From assembly GCA_946221915.1 (NCBI GenBank), contig CAMIKG010000002.1:124001-188000 (forward strand): a DNA stretch of 64,000 nucleotides, given 5' to 3'. This DNA is from an uncultured Erwinia sp. (lineage in GTDB: Bacteria; Pseudomonadota; Gammaproteobacteria; Enterobacterales; Enterobacteriaceae). The position numbers and the translations under genes are program-made. Of the stretch, positions 1 to 8,160 are shown piece by piece (the stretch's first letter is position 1; the number at the start of each line of letters is the position of its first letter). The notes under the pieces were generated by a model. It was not told the DNA's origin, did not search any database, and saw nothing but the letters and a program-made list of their open reading frames with translations.

Positions 1-1
1 C

Positions 2-247
2 TGCTATCAGTTATCGGCGTTACGCCAGCTGGCGATTGCCCCGGCGGTACCTGCCGATCAGCAGCAGCTGGGCGCGTTGCGCCAGCGTGTGGAACAACTG
101 CTGGTGCAGCTGGAAGTGAGTGATGACGAAAAGCTGGCGGACTGGCTGCATCAGCGCATTGGTCTGCTGGAACAGCGCGACAGCGCAATGCTGCATCGCC
201 TGCTGCATGACATAGAAAAAAAGCTTATAGATAAAAATTCGGTGTGA
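2..247 (+). CDS. yjtD: C-terminal end of YjtD/LasT-type RNA methyltransferase (partial)
   Basis: Open reading frame entering from the left edge and stopping at 245-247; about 81 residues are visible. The tail resembles the E. coli YjtD C-terminus as I recall it, including the stretches GLLEQRD and AMLHRLLHDIEK. YjtD (LasT) is a SpoU/TrmH-family putative tRNA/rRNA 2'-O-methyltransferase. The SAM-binding knot lies upstream of the window, so only the helical C-terminal extension can be seen. In E. coli yjtD is the gene immediately before thrL on the same strand, as here, which supports the call. The substrate RNA cannot be judged from this fragment. Confidence 0.85.
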   Translation, partial: CYQLSALRQLAIAPAVPADQQQLGALRQRVEQLLVQLEVSDDEKLADWLHQRIGLLEQRDSAMLHRLLHDIEKKLIDKNSV

Positions 248-293
248 TCGTGCTGTGACAGAGTGACTGACCAGTAATGTCTTCATCTGTAAC

Positions 294-340
294 CGATCCG
301 CTCGCGCATAGCGCTTTTCGCTGCCGCAGCGTGCGGATCG
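294..340 (+). terminator. Hairpin after yjtD
   Basis: Inverted repeat CGATCCGC (294-301) and GCGGATCG (333-340), with further GC-rich inner pairing. It lies 47 bases after the yjtD stop and before the thr promoter. No U-tract follows directly, so it may be a weak terminator or an mRNA 3' end structure. Confidence 0.45.
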
Positions 341-367
341 ACCTTACCGCACCAGATGATAAAAAAA

Positions 368-396
368 TTGACTTAGCTACCGCTTTGCTTTACTTC
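368..396 (+). promoter_or_regulatory. Probable thrLABC promoter
   Basis: TTGACT at 368-373 matches the -35 of the E. coli thr promoter, including the following TAG. The -10 is poor: the hexamer 17 bases downstream is TACTTC (391-396). thrL starts at 443, giving a plausible leader of about 40 bases. Called mainly from position and the -35. Confidence 0.45.
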
Positions 397-442
397 TGGA
401 AGACAGACAGACATTAAAAGACAGACAGACGATAAATCTTAA

Positions 443-514
443 ATGCGTAAAATCAGCCTGAACACCACCATTATTATTACCACCACCATTACCACAGGTA
501 ACGGTGCGGGCTGA
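443..514 (+). CDS. thrL: thr operon leader peptide
   Basis: A 23-codon reading frame, too short for usual ORF calling, with the composition of an attenuator peptide: seven Thr and five Ile codons, mostly in one run, ending in TGNGAG as in E. coli ThrL. Ribosome stalling at these codons when charged tRNA-Thr or tRNA-Ile is scarce would stop the downstream terminator from forming and let thrABC be transcribed. The stop codon lies 26 bases before the terminator stem at 541, the expected geometry. E. coli ThrL has 21 residues with eight Thr and four Ile, so the Thr/Ile balance is slightly shifted here. Confidence 0.95.
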   Translation: MRKISLNTTIIITTTITTGNGAG

Positions 515-540
515 CGCATTCAGGAAATAAAAAAGAAAAA

Positions 541-572
541 AGCCCGCACCTAAACAGTGCGGGCTTTTTTTT
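541..572 (+). terminator. thr attenuator
   Basis: Stem AGCCCGCAC (541-549) with GTGCGGGCT (558-566) followed by an unbroken T run to 572: a classical intrinsic terminator between thrL and thrA. An A-rich stretch (525-540) precedes it, so the structure may extend. Confidence 0.93.
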
Positions 573-599
573 CGGCCTAAATTCAGGAGAGTGTGAAAC

Positions 600-3062
600 A
601 TGCGAGTGTTGAAATTCGGCGGAACCTCAGTGGCAAATGCGGACAGATTTCTGCGCGTAGCCGACATTCTGGAAAGCAATGCTAAACAGGGACAGGTTGC
701 CACCGTGCTCTCTGCGCCAGCAAAAATTACCAATCATCTGGTGGCGATGATTGAGAAAACGATCAGTGGCCAGGATGCCCAGCCGAATATCAGCGACGCC
801 GAACGTATCTTCGCCGAGCTGCTGCAGGGTCTGGCGCAAGCGCAGCCTGGCTTTGCTTACGATCGCCTGAAAACCCAGGTGGATCTGGAGTTCGCCCAGC
901 TAAAGCAGGTGCTGCACGGTGTCAGCCTGCTGGGACAGTGCCCGGACAGCGTTAACGCCGCCGTTATCTGCCGCGGTGAAAAACTCTCTATCGCCATCAT
1001 GGAAGCGCTGCTGCAGGCTCGCGGCCATGGCGTGACGGTGATCGACCCGGTGGAGAAACTGCTGTCGGTCGGCCACTACCTCGAATCCACCGTCGATATT
1101 GCCGAATCCACTCGCCGCATTGTCGCCAGCCAGATCCCGGCCGAACATATGATCCTGATGGCAGGTTTCACCGCCGGTAACGATCGCGGCGAACTGGTGG
1201 TGCTGGGCCGTAACGGTTCCGATTACTCCGCTGCGGTGCTGGCGGCCTGTCTGCGCGCGGACTGTTGTGAGATCTGGACGGATGTCGACGGTGTCTATAC
1301 CTGCGACCCGCGCCAGGTGCCGGACGCGCGACTGCTGAAGTCGATGTCCTACCAGGAGGCGATGGAGCTATCTTACTTTGGCGCCAAAGTTCTCCATCCC
1401 CGTACCATCGCGCCTATCGCCCAGTTCCAGATCCCATGCCTGATTAAAAACACCGCCAATCCACAAGCACCCGGCACCTTAATTGGTGGCGATGAAGTGC
1501 TGGATAACAGCCCGGTCAAAGGCATCACTAACCTGAACAATATGGCGATGTTCAACGTCTCCGGTCCGGGCATGAAAGGCATGGTTGGCATGGCGGCGCG
1601 CGTGTTTGCCGCGATGTCACGCGCCGGAATCTCAGTGGTGCTGATCACCCAGTCCTCCTCTGAATACAGCATCAGCTTCTGCGTGTCGCAAAGTGACCTG
1701 GCGCGCGCCCGTCGCGTGCTGGAAGATGAGTTCTACCTGGAACTTAAAGATGGCCTGCTGGAGCCGCTGGACGTGATGGAGCAGCTGGCGATTATTTCCG
1801 TCGTCGGTGATGGCATGCGCACCCTGCGCGGCATCTCCGCTAAGTTCTTCTCCGCGCTGGCGCGCGCCAATATCAACATCGTGGCGATTGCCCAGGGCTC
1901 GTCTGAGCGTTCCATCTCTGTGGTGGTGAATAACGCCGATACCACTACTGGCGTGCGCGTGGTGCACCAGATGCTGTTCGCCACTGACCAGGTGATTGAA
2001 GTGTTCGTGGTCGGTGTCGGTGGTGTTGGCGGCGCGCTGATCGAACAGCTGCATCGTCAGCAGGCGTGGCTGAAGAACAAGCATATTGACCTGCGTGTTT
2101 GCGGTATCGCCAACTCGAAAGCGCTGCTGACTAACGTGCACGGTGTACCGCTGGAAAACTGGCGTGAAGCGCTGGCGGAAGCGAAAGAGCCGTTCAGTCT
2201 TGAACGTCTGTCGCGGCTGGCAAAAGAGTACCATCTGCTGAACCCGGTGATTGTCGACTGTACCTCCAGCCAGACGGTCGCCGATCAGTACGCTGATTTC
2301 CTCGCCGATGGCTTCCATGTCGTCACGCCGAATAAAAAGGCGAACACCTCTTCATGGAATTACTACCAGCAGATGCGTGCGGCGGCGGAGAAATCACGCC
2401 GTAAGTTCCTGTATGACACTAACGTCGGCGCGGGGCTGCCGGTGATTGAAAACCTGCAGAACCTGCTGAATGCCGGTGATGAGCTGCTGCGCTTCTCCGG
2501 CATCCTCTCTGGTTCGCTCTCCTTTATCTTTGGTAAGCTGGACGAAGGCATGTCACTCTCTGAGGCGACCCGTCAGGCGCGTGAGCTGGGCTTTACTGAG
2601 CCGGACCCGCGTGATGACCTCTCCGGCATGGATGTGGCGCGTAAGCTGCTGATCCTCGCCCGTGAATCCGGGCACCAGCTGGAGCTGAGCGATATCGAAA
2701 TTGAAGCCGTGCTGCCGGACAGCCTGACGCAGATCGCGGATGTCGAAACCTTTATGCAGCGTCTGCCGGAACTGGATGATGCGTTTGGCGCCCGCGTGGC
2801 CGCCGCGCGTGAGCAGGGCAAAGTGCTGCGTTTTGTCGGCGTAATTGAAGAAGGCGGGGCGTGCAAAGTAAAAATTGACGCCGTCGACGGTAATGATCCG
2901 CTGTATAAAGTAAAAAATGGTGAGAACGCACTGGCGTTCTACAGCCGCTACTACCAGCCGATTCCGCTGGTACTGCGTGGTTATGGCGCGGGCAATGATG
3001 TCACCGCCGCCGGAGTATTTGCCGATCTGTTACGTACGCTGTCGTGGAAGTTGGGAGTTTAA
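600..3062 (+). CDS. thrA: Bifunctional aspartokinase I / homoserine dehydrogenase I
   Basis: 820 residues, the same size as E. coli ThrA. It catalyses the first step (aspartate phosphorylation) and third step (aspartate semialdehyde to homoserine) of threonine synthesis in the cytoplasm. The N-terminal kinase starts with KFGGTSVANADRF. Two ACT-like regulatory segments follow around residues 320-460 and presumably carry threonine feedback inhibition. The C-terminal dehydrogenase opens with the dinucleotide-binding loop VVGVGGVGGALIEQL. A good ribosome binding site, AGGAGA (585-590), precedes the ATG. First structural gene of thrLABC; its TAA overlaps a possible thrB ATG. Confidence 0.98.
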   Translation: MRVLKFGGTSVANADRFLRVADILESNAKQGQVATVLSAPAKITNHLVAMIEKTISGQDAQPNISDAERIFAELLQGLAQAQPGFAYDRLKTQVDLEFAQLKQVLHGVSLLGQCPDSVNAAVICRGEKLSIAIMEALLQARGHGVTVIDPVEKLLSVGHYLESTVDIAESTRRIVASQIPAEHMILMAGFTAGNDRGELVVLGRNGSDYSAAVLAACLRADCCEIWTDVDGVYTCDPRQVPDARLLKSMSYQEAMELSYFGAKVLHPRTIAPIAQFQIPCLIKNTANPQAPGTLIGGDEVLDNSPVKGITNLNNMAMFNVSGPGMKGMVGMAARVFAAMSRAGISVVLITQSSSEYSISFCVSQSDLARARRVLEDEFYLELKDGLLEPLDVMEQLAIISVVGDGMRTLRGISAKFFSALARANINIVAIAQGSSERSISVVVNNADTTTGVRVVHQMLFATDQVIEVFVVGVGGVGGALIEQLHRQQAWLKNKHIDLRVCGIANSKALLTNVHGVPLENWREALAEAKEPFSLERLSRLAKEYHLLNPVIVDCTSSQTVADQYADFLADGFHVVTPNKKANTSSWNYYQQMRAAAEKSRRKFLYDTNVGAGLPVIENLQNLLNAGDELLRFSGILSGSLSFIFGKLDEGMSLSEATRQARELGFTEPDPRDDLSGMDVARKLLILARESGHQLELSDIEIEAVLPDSLTQIADVETFMQRLPELDDAFGARVAAAREQGKVLRFVGVIEEGGACKVKIDAVDGNDPLYKVKNGENALAFYSRYYQPIPLVLRGYGAGNDVTAAGVFADLLRTLSWKLGV

Positions 3063-3064
3063 TG

Positions 3065-3994
3065 ATGGTAAAAATTTATGCACCGGCCTCGATTGGCAAT
3101 GTCAGCGTCGGCTTCGATGTGCTGGGCGCGGCGGTGTCGCCGGTCGATGGTTCGCTGCTGGGCGACTGCGTGACGGTGGAAGCCGCCGACAGCTTTAGTC
3201 TGGTGAACGAAGGGCGTTTTGTCGGCAAGCTGCCGAGCGATCCGCAGGAGAATATCGTCTACCAGTGCTGGAAACGTTTCTGCGAAGCGATTGGCAAAGA
3301 GATTCCGGTGGCGATGAAACTGGAAAAAAATATGCCAATCGGTTCCGGGCTGGGTTCATCTGCCTGTTCGGTGGTGGCGGGGCTGATGGCGATGAACGAG
3401 TTCTGCGGCAAGCCGCTGAATGACACGCAGCTGCTGGCGCTGATGGGGGAACTGGAAGGGCGCATTTCCGGTAGCGTGCACTATGATAATGTGGCTCCCT
3501 GTTTCCTCGGCGGTTTGCAGCTGATGCTGGAAGAGAACGGCATCATCAGTCAGGACGTACCGTGCTTTGACGACTGGCTGTGGGTGATGGCGTATCCGGG
3601 GATCAAAGTCTCCACCGCCGAAGCGCGGGCGATTTTACCGGCGCAGTACCGCAAAGAAGATTGCATTAAGCATGGTCGCTATCTGGCAGGCTTTATCCAT
3701 GCCTGCCACACGCAGCAACCGGCGCTGGCGGCGAAACTGATGAAAGATGTTATCGCCGAACCGTATCGCACCAAACTGCTGCCGGGCTTTGCCGAAGCAC
3801 GCCAGGCGGCGCAGGATATCGGCGCACTGGCCTGCGGCATCTCCGGCTCCGGCCCGACGCTGTTCGCCGTCTGCGACAACACGGATACTGCGCAGCGTAT
3901 GGCTGACTGGCTGAGTCAGCACTACCTGCAAAACGATGAAGGCTTTGTACATATTTGCCGTTTAGACACGGCAGGCGCACGTAAACTGGGATAA
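3065..3994 (+). CDS. thrB: Homoserine kinase
   Basis: GHMP-family kinase that phosphorylates L-homoserine to O-phosphohomoserine, the ThrC substrate. The ATP-binding signature PIGSGLGSSACSVVAG is present near residue 90 and the C-terminal GISGSGPTLFAV motif is intact. The frame is open upstream to 3044, but E. coli ThrB begins MVKVYAPAS and the match here begins MVKIYAPAS at 3065, giving 309 residues (E. coli 310). A tandem ATG at 3062 overlaps the thrA TAA and could also be used. Either way translation is probably coupled to thrA. Confidence 0.96.
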   Translation: MVKIYAPASIGNVSVGFDVLGAAVSPVDGSLLGDCVTVEAADSFSLVNEGRFVGKLPSDPQENIVYQCWKRFCEAIGKEIPVAMKLEKNMPIGSGLGSSACSVVAGLMAMNEFCGKPLNDTQLLALMGELEGRISGSVHYDNVAPCFLGGLQLMLEENGIISQDVPCFDDWLWVMAYPGIKVSTAEARAILPAQYRKEDCIKHGRYLAGFIHACHTQQPALAAKLMKDVIAEPYRTKLLPGFAEARQAAQDIGALACGISGSGPTLFAVCDNTDTAQRMADWLSQHYLQNDEGFVHICRLDTAGARKLG

Positions 3995-3997
3995 CAC

Positions 3998-5281
3998 ATG
4001 AAACTGTATAACCTAAAGGATCACAACGAGCAGGTCAGCTTTGCCCAGGCGGTAAAGCAGGGATTGGGCAAACAGCAGGGTCTGTTTTTCCCCCTCGAAC
4101 TGCCTGAGTTTGAACTGACTGACATCGATGAGATGCTGAAGCTGGACTTCGTGACCCGCAGCAGCAAAATTCTCTCCGCGTTTATTGGTGATGAAATTAC
4201 GGCGCACCAGCTGCAGGATCGCGTTAAACAGGCTTTCGCCTTCCCGGCGCCCGTGGTCAACGTGTCCGCTGATATCGCCGCGCTGGAGCTGTTCCACGGC
4301 CCGACGCTGGCGTTTAAAGACTTCGGCGGCCGCTTTATGGCGCAGATGCTCTCTTATATCAGCGGTGCAGACGAGCAAATCACCATTCTGACCGCCACCT
4401 CCGGTGATACCGGCGCAGCCGTCGCTCATGCCTTCTACGGCATGGAAAATGTGCGTGTGGTGATCCTCTATCCGCAGGGCAAAATCAGCCCGCTGCAGGA
4501 GAAACTGTTCTGCACCCTCGGCGGCAATATCGAAACCATCGCCATCGACGGCGATTTTGATGCCTGCCAGGCGCTGGTAAAACAGGCGTTTGACGATGAA
4601 GAGCTGAAAAAGGCGATTGGCCTGAACTCCGCCAACTCCATCAACATCAGCCGCCTGCTGGCGCAGATCTGCTACTACTTCGAAGCTGTCGCACAACTGC
4701 CGCAGGAGCAGCGCAACCAGCTGGTGGTATCAGTGCCAAGCGGCAACTTTGGCGATCTCACTGCCGGTCTGCTGGCTAAGTCACTGGGGCTGCCAATCAA
4801 GCGCTTTATCGCCGCCACCAACGCCAACGACACTGTGCCGCGCTTCCTCGCCAAAGGCGAATGGCAGCCGAATGCCACCGTCGCGACGCTGTCGAATGCG
4901 ATGGATGTCAGCCAGCCGAACAACTGGCCGCGCGTGGAAGAGCTGTTCCGCCGTAAAATCTGGCGTTTGCAGGATCTGGCCTACGGCGCAGTGAGCGACG
5001 ACACCACCAAAGCCACCATGCGCGAACTGGATGGCCTGGGCTACGTGTCTGAACCGCATGCGGCGATTGCTTACCGTTTGCTGCGCGATCAGCTGCAGGA
5101 AGGGGAGTTTGGTCTGTTCCTCGGCACCGCGCATCCGGCGAAGTTTAAAGAGAGCGTGGAAGAGATTCTGGGCCGTGAGCTGCCGTTGCCTAAAGAACTG
5201 GCTGAGCGCGCGGATCTGCCGCTGCTGTCGCACACGATGTCTGCTGACTTTAGCCAGCTGCGTGCGTTTTTACTGAAGTAA
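3998..5281 (+). CDS. thrC: Threonine synthase
   Basis: 427 residues (E. coli ThrC 428). A PLP-dependent lyase that converts O-phosphohomoserine to threonine, the last step of the pathway. The PLP lysine is in HGPTLAFKDFGGRF, near residue 107, and the phosphate-gripping glycine-rich segment SGNFGDLTAG is present around residue 248. It starts three bases after the thrB stop, so it is the third gene of the same transcript. No irregularities are seen. Confidence 0.98.
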   Translation: MKLYNLKDHNEQVSFAQAVKQGLGKQQGLFFPLELPEFELTDIDEMLKLDFVTRSSKILSAFIGDEITAHQLQDRVKQAFAFPAPVVNVSADIAALELFHGPTLAFKDFGGRFMAQMLSYISGADEQITILTATSGDTGAAVAHAFYGMENVRVVILYPQGKISPLQEKLFCTLGGNIETIAIDGDFDACQALVKQAFDDEELKKAIGLNSANSINISRLLAQICYYFEAVAQLPQEQRNQLVVSVPSGNFGDLTAGLLAKSLGLPIKRFIAATNANDTVPRFLAKGEWQPNATVATLSNAMDVSQPNNWPRVEELFRRKIWRLQDLAYGAVSDDTTKATMRELDGLGYVSEPHAAIAYRLLRDQLQEGEFGLFLGTAHPAKFKESVEEILGRELPLPKELAERADLPLLSHTMSADFSQLRAFLLK

Positions 5282-5287
5282 AATCAT

Positions 5288-5335
5288 GGGAGCCATCACG
5301 GCTCCCGGAAACCCGGGCGGCGAGTTTTCGCCGCC
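5288..5335. terminator. Two hairpins between convergent thrC and yaaA
   Basis: First stem GGGAGCC (5288-5294) / GGCTCCC (5300-5306); second stem GGCGGCGA (5316-5323) / TCGCCGCC (5328-5335). They fill the gap between the convergent genes and probably end both transcripts, although neither has a clear U-tract. Confidence 0.55.
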
Positions 5336-5343
5336 TGTGCTGA

Positions 5344-6123
5344 TTAATGAGCCCCTTCGTGCCGCTTAAACACCAGCTCATCCGCAGCACTGCTTTCCGC
5401 ATCAAAGAAGTAACCTTCCAGGTCGAATTTCTTCAGCTGCTCCGGCTTCGTCAGGCGATGCTGAATGATGTAACGGCTCATCAGCCCGCGCGCTTTTTTG
5501 GCGTAGAAGCTGATCACCTTAAACTTACCGTTCTTCTCATCGAGGAACACTGGCTTAATAATGCGGCCGTTCAGTTTCTTTGGTTTCACCGCTTTGAAGT
5601 ATTCGTCCGACGCCAGATTCACCAGCACATCATCCCCCTGTTGCGCCAGCGCATCGTTCAGCGCTTCGGTCAGCGTGTCGCCCCAGAAACCATACAGGTC
5701 GTTCGCCTGCGGGTTCTTCAGTTTAATGCCCATTTCCAGACGATACGCCTGCATTAAATCGAGCGGGCGCAGCAGGCCATACAAGCCGGAAAGGATGCGC
5801 AGATGCTGCTGGGCGAAATCAAACTCTTTCGCGCTGAAGTCTTCCGCCTGCAGGCCGGTATACACATCGCCTTTAAATGCCAGAATCGCCTGACGTGCGT
5901 TGTCCAGCGAGAAGGGCGGCTGCCAGTCGTTAAACCGCTGGGCATTCAGCTCGGCCAGCTTATCGCTGATTTTCATCAGCGAGGCGATTTGCGCCGGCGA
6001 TAAATCGCGCGCGACATCAATCAGCTGCTGCGATTTATCCAGTAGTGCGGGCTGGCTAAATTTTTGACTGGCCAGTGGGCTGGCAAAATCCAGCGTTTTC
6101 GCCGGAGAGATAACCATCAACAT
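5344..6123 (-). CDS. yaaA: Peroxide stress resistance protein YaaA
   Basis: 259 residues (E. coli YaaA 258), the DUF328/UPF0246 family. Family knowledge: YaaA lowers intracellular unincorporated iron during hydrogen peroxide stress and is in the OxyR regulon; it binds DNA and has a helix-hairpin-helix-like fold. The N-terminus MLMVISPAKTLDFASP and the internal GLYGLLRPLDLMQAYRLEMG are typical. The ATG is preceded by GAGGAAG at a good distance. It is convergent with thrC, as in E. coli. The next E. coli gene in this direction (yaaJ) is absent; talB follows directly on the other strand. Confidence 0.95.
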   Translation of the reverse strand: MLMVISPAKTLDFASPLASQKFSQPALLDKSQQLIDVARDLSPAQIASLMKISDKLAELNAQRFNDWQPPFSLDNARQAILAFKGDVYTGLQAEDFSAKEFDFAQQHLRILSGLYGLLRPLDLMQAYRLEMGIKLKNPQANDLYGFWGDTLTEALNDALAQQGDDVLVNLASDEYFKAVKPKKLNGRIIKPVFLDEKNGKFKVISFYAKKARGLMSRYIIQHRLTKPEQLKKFDLEGYFFDAESSAADELVFKRHEGAH

Positions 6124-6343
6124 ATTTTTTCTTCCTCAGACGATCCCAGTGTTTTCTTCTGGTTATTCAATTTTGTACCTGCGGTCACTGTAACAAAAAA
6201 GCCATTAGATTAGGCAAATCATTGCTATTTGTGCTGGCGATGGTTTTCGGCCCATCCTTACCTTGCGTGCACAATGACGCGTGATATCATCAACACCAGT
6301 CTTTTTTACCCCCTTACGGTCTAACTTGACGAGAATGACAACT

Positions 6344-7297
6344 ATGACGGACAAACTTACTTCCTTACGCCAGCTGACTACCGTGGTTGCTGACACCGGT
6401 GATATCGCAGCGATGAAGCTGTACAAACCACAGGATGCCACCACCAACCCTTCTCTGATTCTCAATGCCGCCCAAATCCCTGAATACCGTAAACTGATCG
6501 ATGAAGCGATCGCCTGGGCGAAAGAGCAGAGCAGCGATAAGGAAGAGCAGATTCAGTACACCTCCGATAAACTGGCGGTGAACATTGGCCTGGAGATTCT
6601 GAAACTGATCCCTGGCCGTATCTCGACTGAAGTTGACGCTCGTCTGTCTTACGACACCGAAGGCAGTATCGCCAAAGCACGCAGCCTGATTAAGCTGTAC
6701 AACGATGCGGGTATCAGCAATGACCGTATCCTGATCAAACTGGCTTCCACCTGGCAGGGTATCCGCGCGGCGGAAGTGCTGGAAAAAGAAGGCATCAACT
6801 GTAACCTGACGCTGCTGTTCTCCTTTGCTCAGGCGCGTGCCTGTGCAGAAGCGGGCGTGTTCCTGATCTCTCCATTCGTCGGCCGTATCCTCGACTGGTA
6901 CAAAGCGAACACCGATAAGAAAGAGTACGCTGCGCATGAAGATCCAGGCGTGGTGTCTGTTTCTGAAATCTACGAATACTACAAGCAGCACGGTTACGAA
7001 ACCGTGGTGATGGGCGCCAGCTTCCGTAACGTTGGCGAGATCATTGAACTGGCTGGCTGCGACCGCCTGACCATTTCCCCGGCCCTGCTGAAAGAGCTGG
7101 CGGAGAGCGAAGGCGCGGTTGAGCGTAAACTCTCTTACACTGGCGAAGTGAAAGCGCGTCCGGCTAAGATGACCGAAGCTGAATTCCTGTGGCAGCACAA
7201 CCAGGACCCAATGGCGGTAACGAAACTGGCGGAAGGTATCCGCAACTTCGCCGTTGACCAGGGCAAACTCGAGAAGATGATTGCCGACCTGCTGTAA
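6344..7297 (+). CDS. talB: Transaldolase B
   Basis: 317 residues, the E. coli TalB length. It moves a dihydroxyacetone unit from sedoheptulose-7-phosphate to glyceraldehyde-3-phosphate in the non-oxidative pentose phosphate pathway. The Schiff-base lysine lies in RILIKLASTWQG near residue 132, and the N-terminal DATTNPSLI signature is intact. The frame is open to 6281, but homology begins at MTDKLTSLRQ, so 6344 is used as the start; an ATG at 6335 is an alternative. A strong intrinsic terminator follows the stop codon. Confidence 0.97.
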   Translation: MTDKLTSLRQLTTVVADTGDIAAMKLYKPQDATTNPSLILNAAQIPEYRKLIDEAIAWAKEQSSDKEEQIQYTSDKLAVNIGLEILKLIPGRISTEVDARLSYDTEGSIAKARSLIKLYNDAGISNDRILIKLASTWQGIRAAEVLEKEGINCNLTLLFSFAQARACAEAGVFLISPFVGRILDWYKANTDKKEYAAHEDPGVVSVSEIYEYYKQHGYETVVMGASFRNVGEIIELAGCDRLTISPALLKELAESEGAVERKLSYTGEVKARPAKMTEAEFLWQHNQDPMAVTKLAEGIRNFAVDQGKLEKMIADLL

Positions 7298-7308
7298 TCG
7301 CTGTGATC

Positions 7309-7338
7309 ATGGCCGGATCTTCCGGCCATATTTTTTCC
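7309..7338 (+). terminator. talB terminator
   Basis: Perfect 9-bp stem ATGGCCGGA (7309-7317) / TCCGGCCAT (7321-7329) with a three-base loop and a T-rich tail. It lies 12 bases after the talB stop. Confidence 0.9.
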
Positions 7339-7447
7339 CTTTTTTACCTGCCTCTCCCTTCGTGTATTATTCTTGCCAGTAACACTTCCTTTAAACCGCG
7401 CCTTTTCTGCTCTGTCTGACGGGTCGCGATGATGCAGCGAAAACACC

Positions 7448-8035
7448 ATGAATACATTACGCATTGGATTGATCTCCGTTTCCGACCGCGCCGCTAACGG
7501 CATTTATCAGGATCAGGGCCTGCCGGCGCTGGAAGAGTGGCTGAAGCAGGCCATCAGCACACCGTTTGAGGTGGTCACCCGTCTGGTGCCGGACGAGCAG
7601 CCAATGATTGAGCAGACCCTGTGTGAGCTGGTGGATGAACTGTTCTGTCATCTGGTGCTGACCACCGGCGGCACTGGCCCGGCGCGGCGCGATGTCACAC
7701 CGGACGCCACCCTGGCGGTAGCTGATCGCGAGATGCCGGGTTTTGGTGAGCAGATGCGGCAAATCAGTCTTAATTTTGTCCCGACGGCGATCCTGTCGCG
7801 CCAGGTCGGGGTGATCCGTAAGCAGTCGCTGATCCTGAACCTGCCCGGCCAGCCAAAGTCGATCAAAGAGACGCTGGAAGGGCTGAAGGATGAGCAGGGT
7901 AATACCAGAGTGCCCGGCATCTTTGCCAGTGTACCGTATTGTTTACAGTTGCTTGACGGGCCCTATGTCGAGACGCACCAGGCGGTAGTAGCAGCTTTTC
8001 GTCCCAAAAGCGCCCGCCGTGATACAAACATCTAA
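7448..8035 (+). CDS. mog: Molybdopterin adenylyltransferase
   Basis: 195 residues, identical in length to E. coli Mog. It adenylates molybdopterin before molybdenum insertion by MoeA. The MoCF-type nucleotide-binding motif TTGGTGPARRDVTPDAT is at about residues 74-90, and the C-terminal SVPYC...EGPYV-type region is conserved. The Shine-Dalgarno sequence is weak. It stands between talB and a transporter that replaces the E. coli neighbour satP; there is no sign of functional linkage to either. Confidence 0.96.
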   Translation: MNTLRIGLISVSDRAANGIYQDQGLPALEEWLKQAISTPFEVVTRLVPDEQPMIEQTLCELVDELFCHLVLTTGGTGPARRDVTPDATLAVADREMPGFGEQMRQISLNFVPTAILSRQVGVIRKQSLILNLPGQPKSIKETLEGLKDEQGNTRVPGIFASVPYCLQLLDGPYVETHQAVVAAFRPKSARRDTNI

Positions 8036-8042
8036 AAAACAG

Positions 8043-8159
8043 GTTTTTCAGGCATAAGATCCAGCTTCGCTGGTGTAGCAGAAAATGAACGGTATAGTCA
8101 TCTCATCTTTACAGCTCTGACTGTACCTCTTTTGTTGCCTCTGGAAATGCCTGAAAAAC
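8043..8159 (+). repeat. 13-bp inverted repeat spanning the leader of the MFS gene
   Basis: GTTTTTCAGGCAT (8043-8055) and its exact complement ATGCCTGAAAAAC (8147-8159) flank 91 bases that include a small CCAGC-TTC-GCTGG hairpin. The right arm ends one base before the ATG at 8161, so in mRNA the stem would cover the ribosome binding region. Confidence 0.75.
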
Positions 8160-8160
8160 T

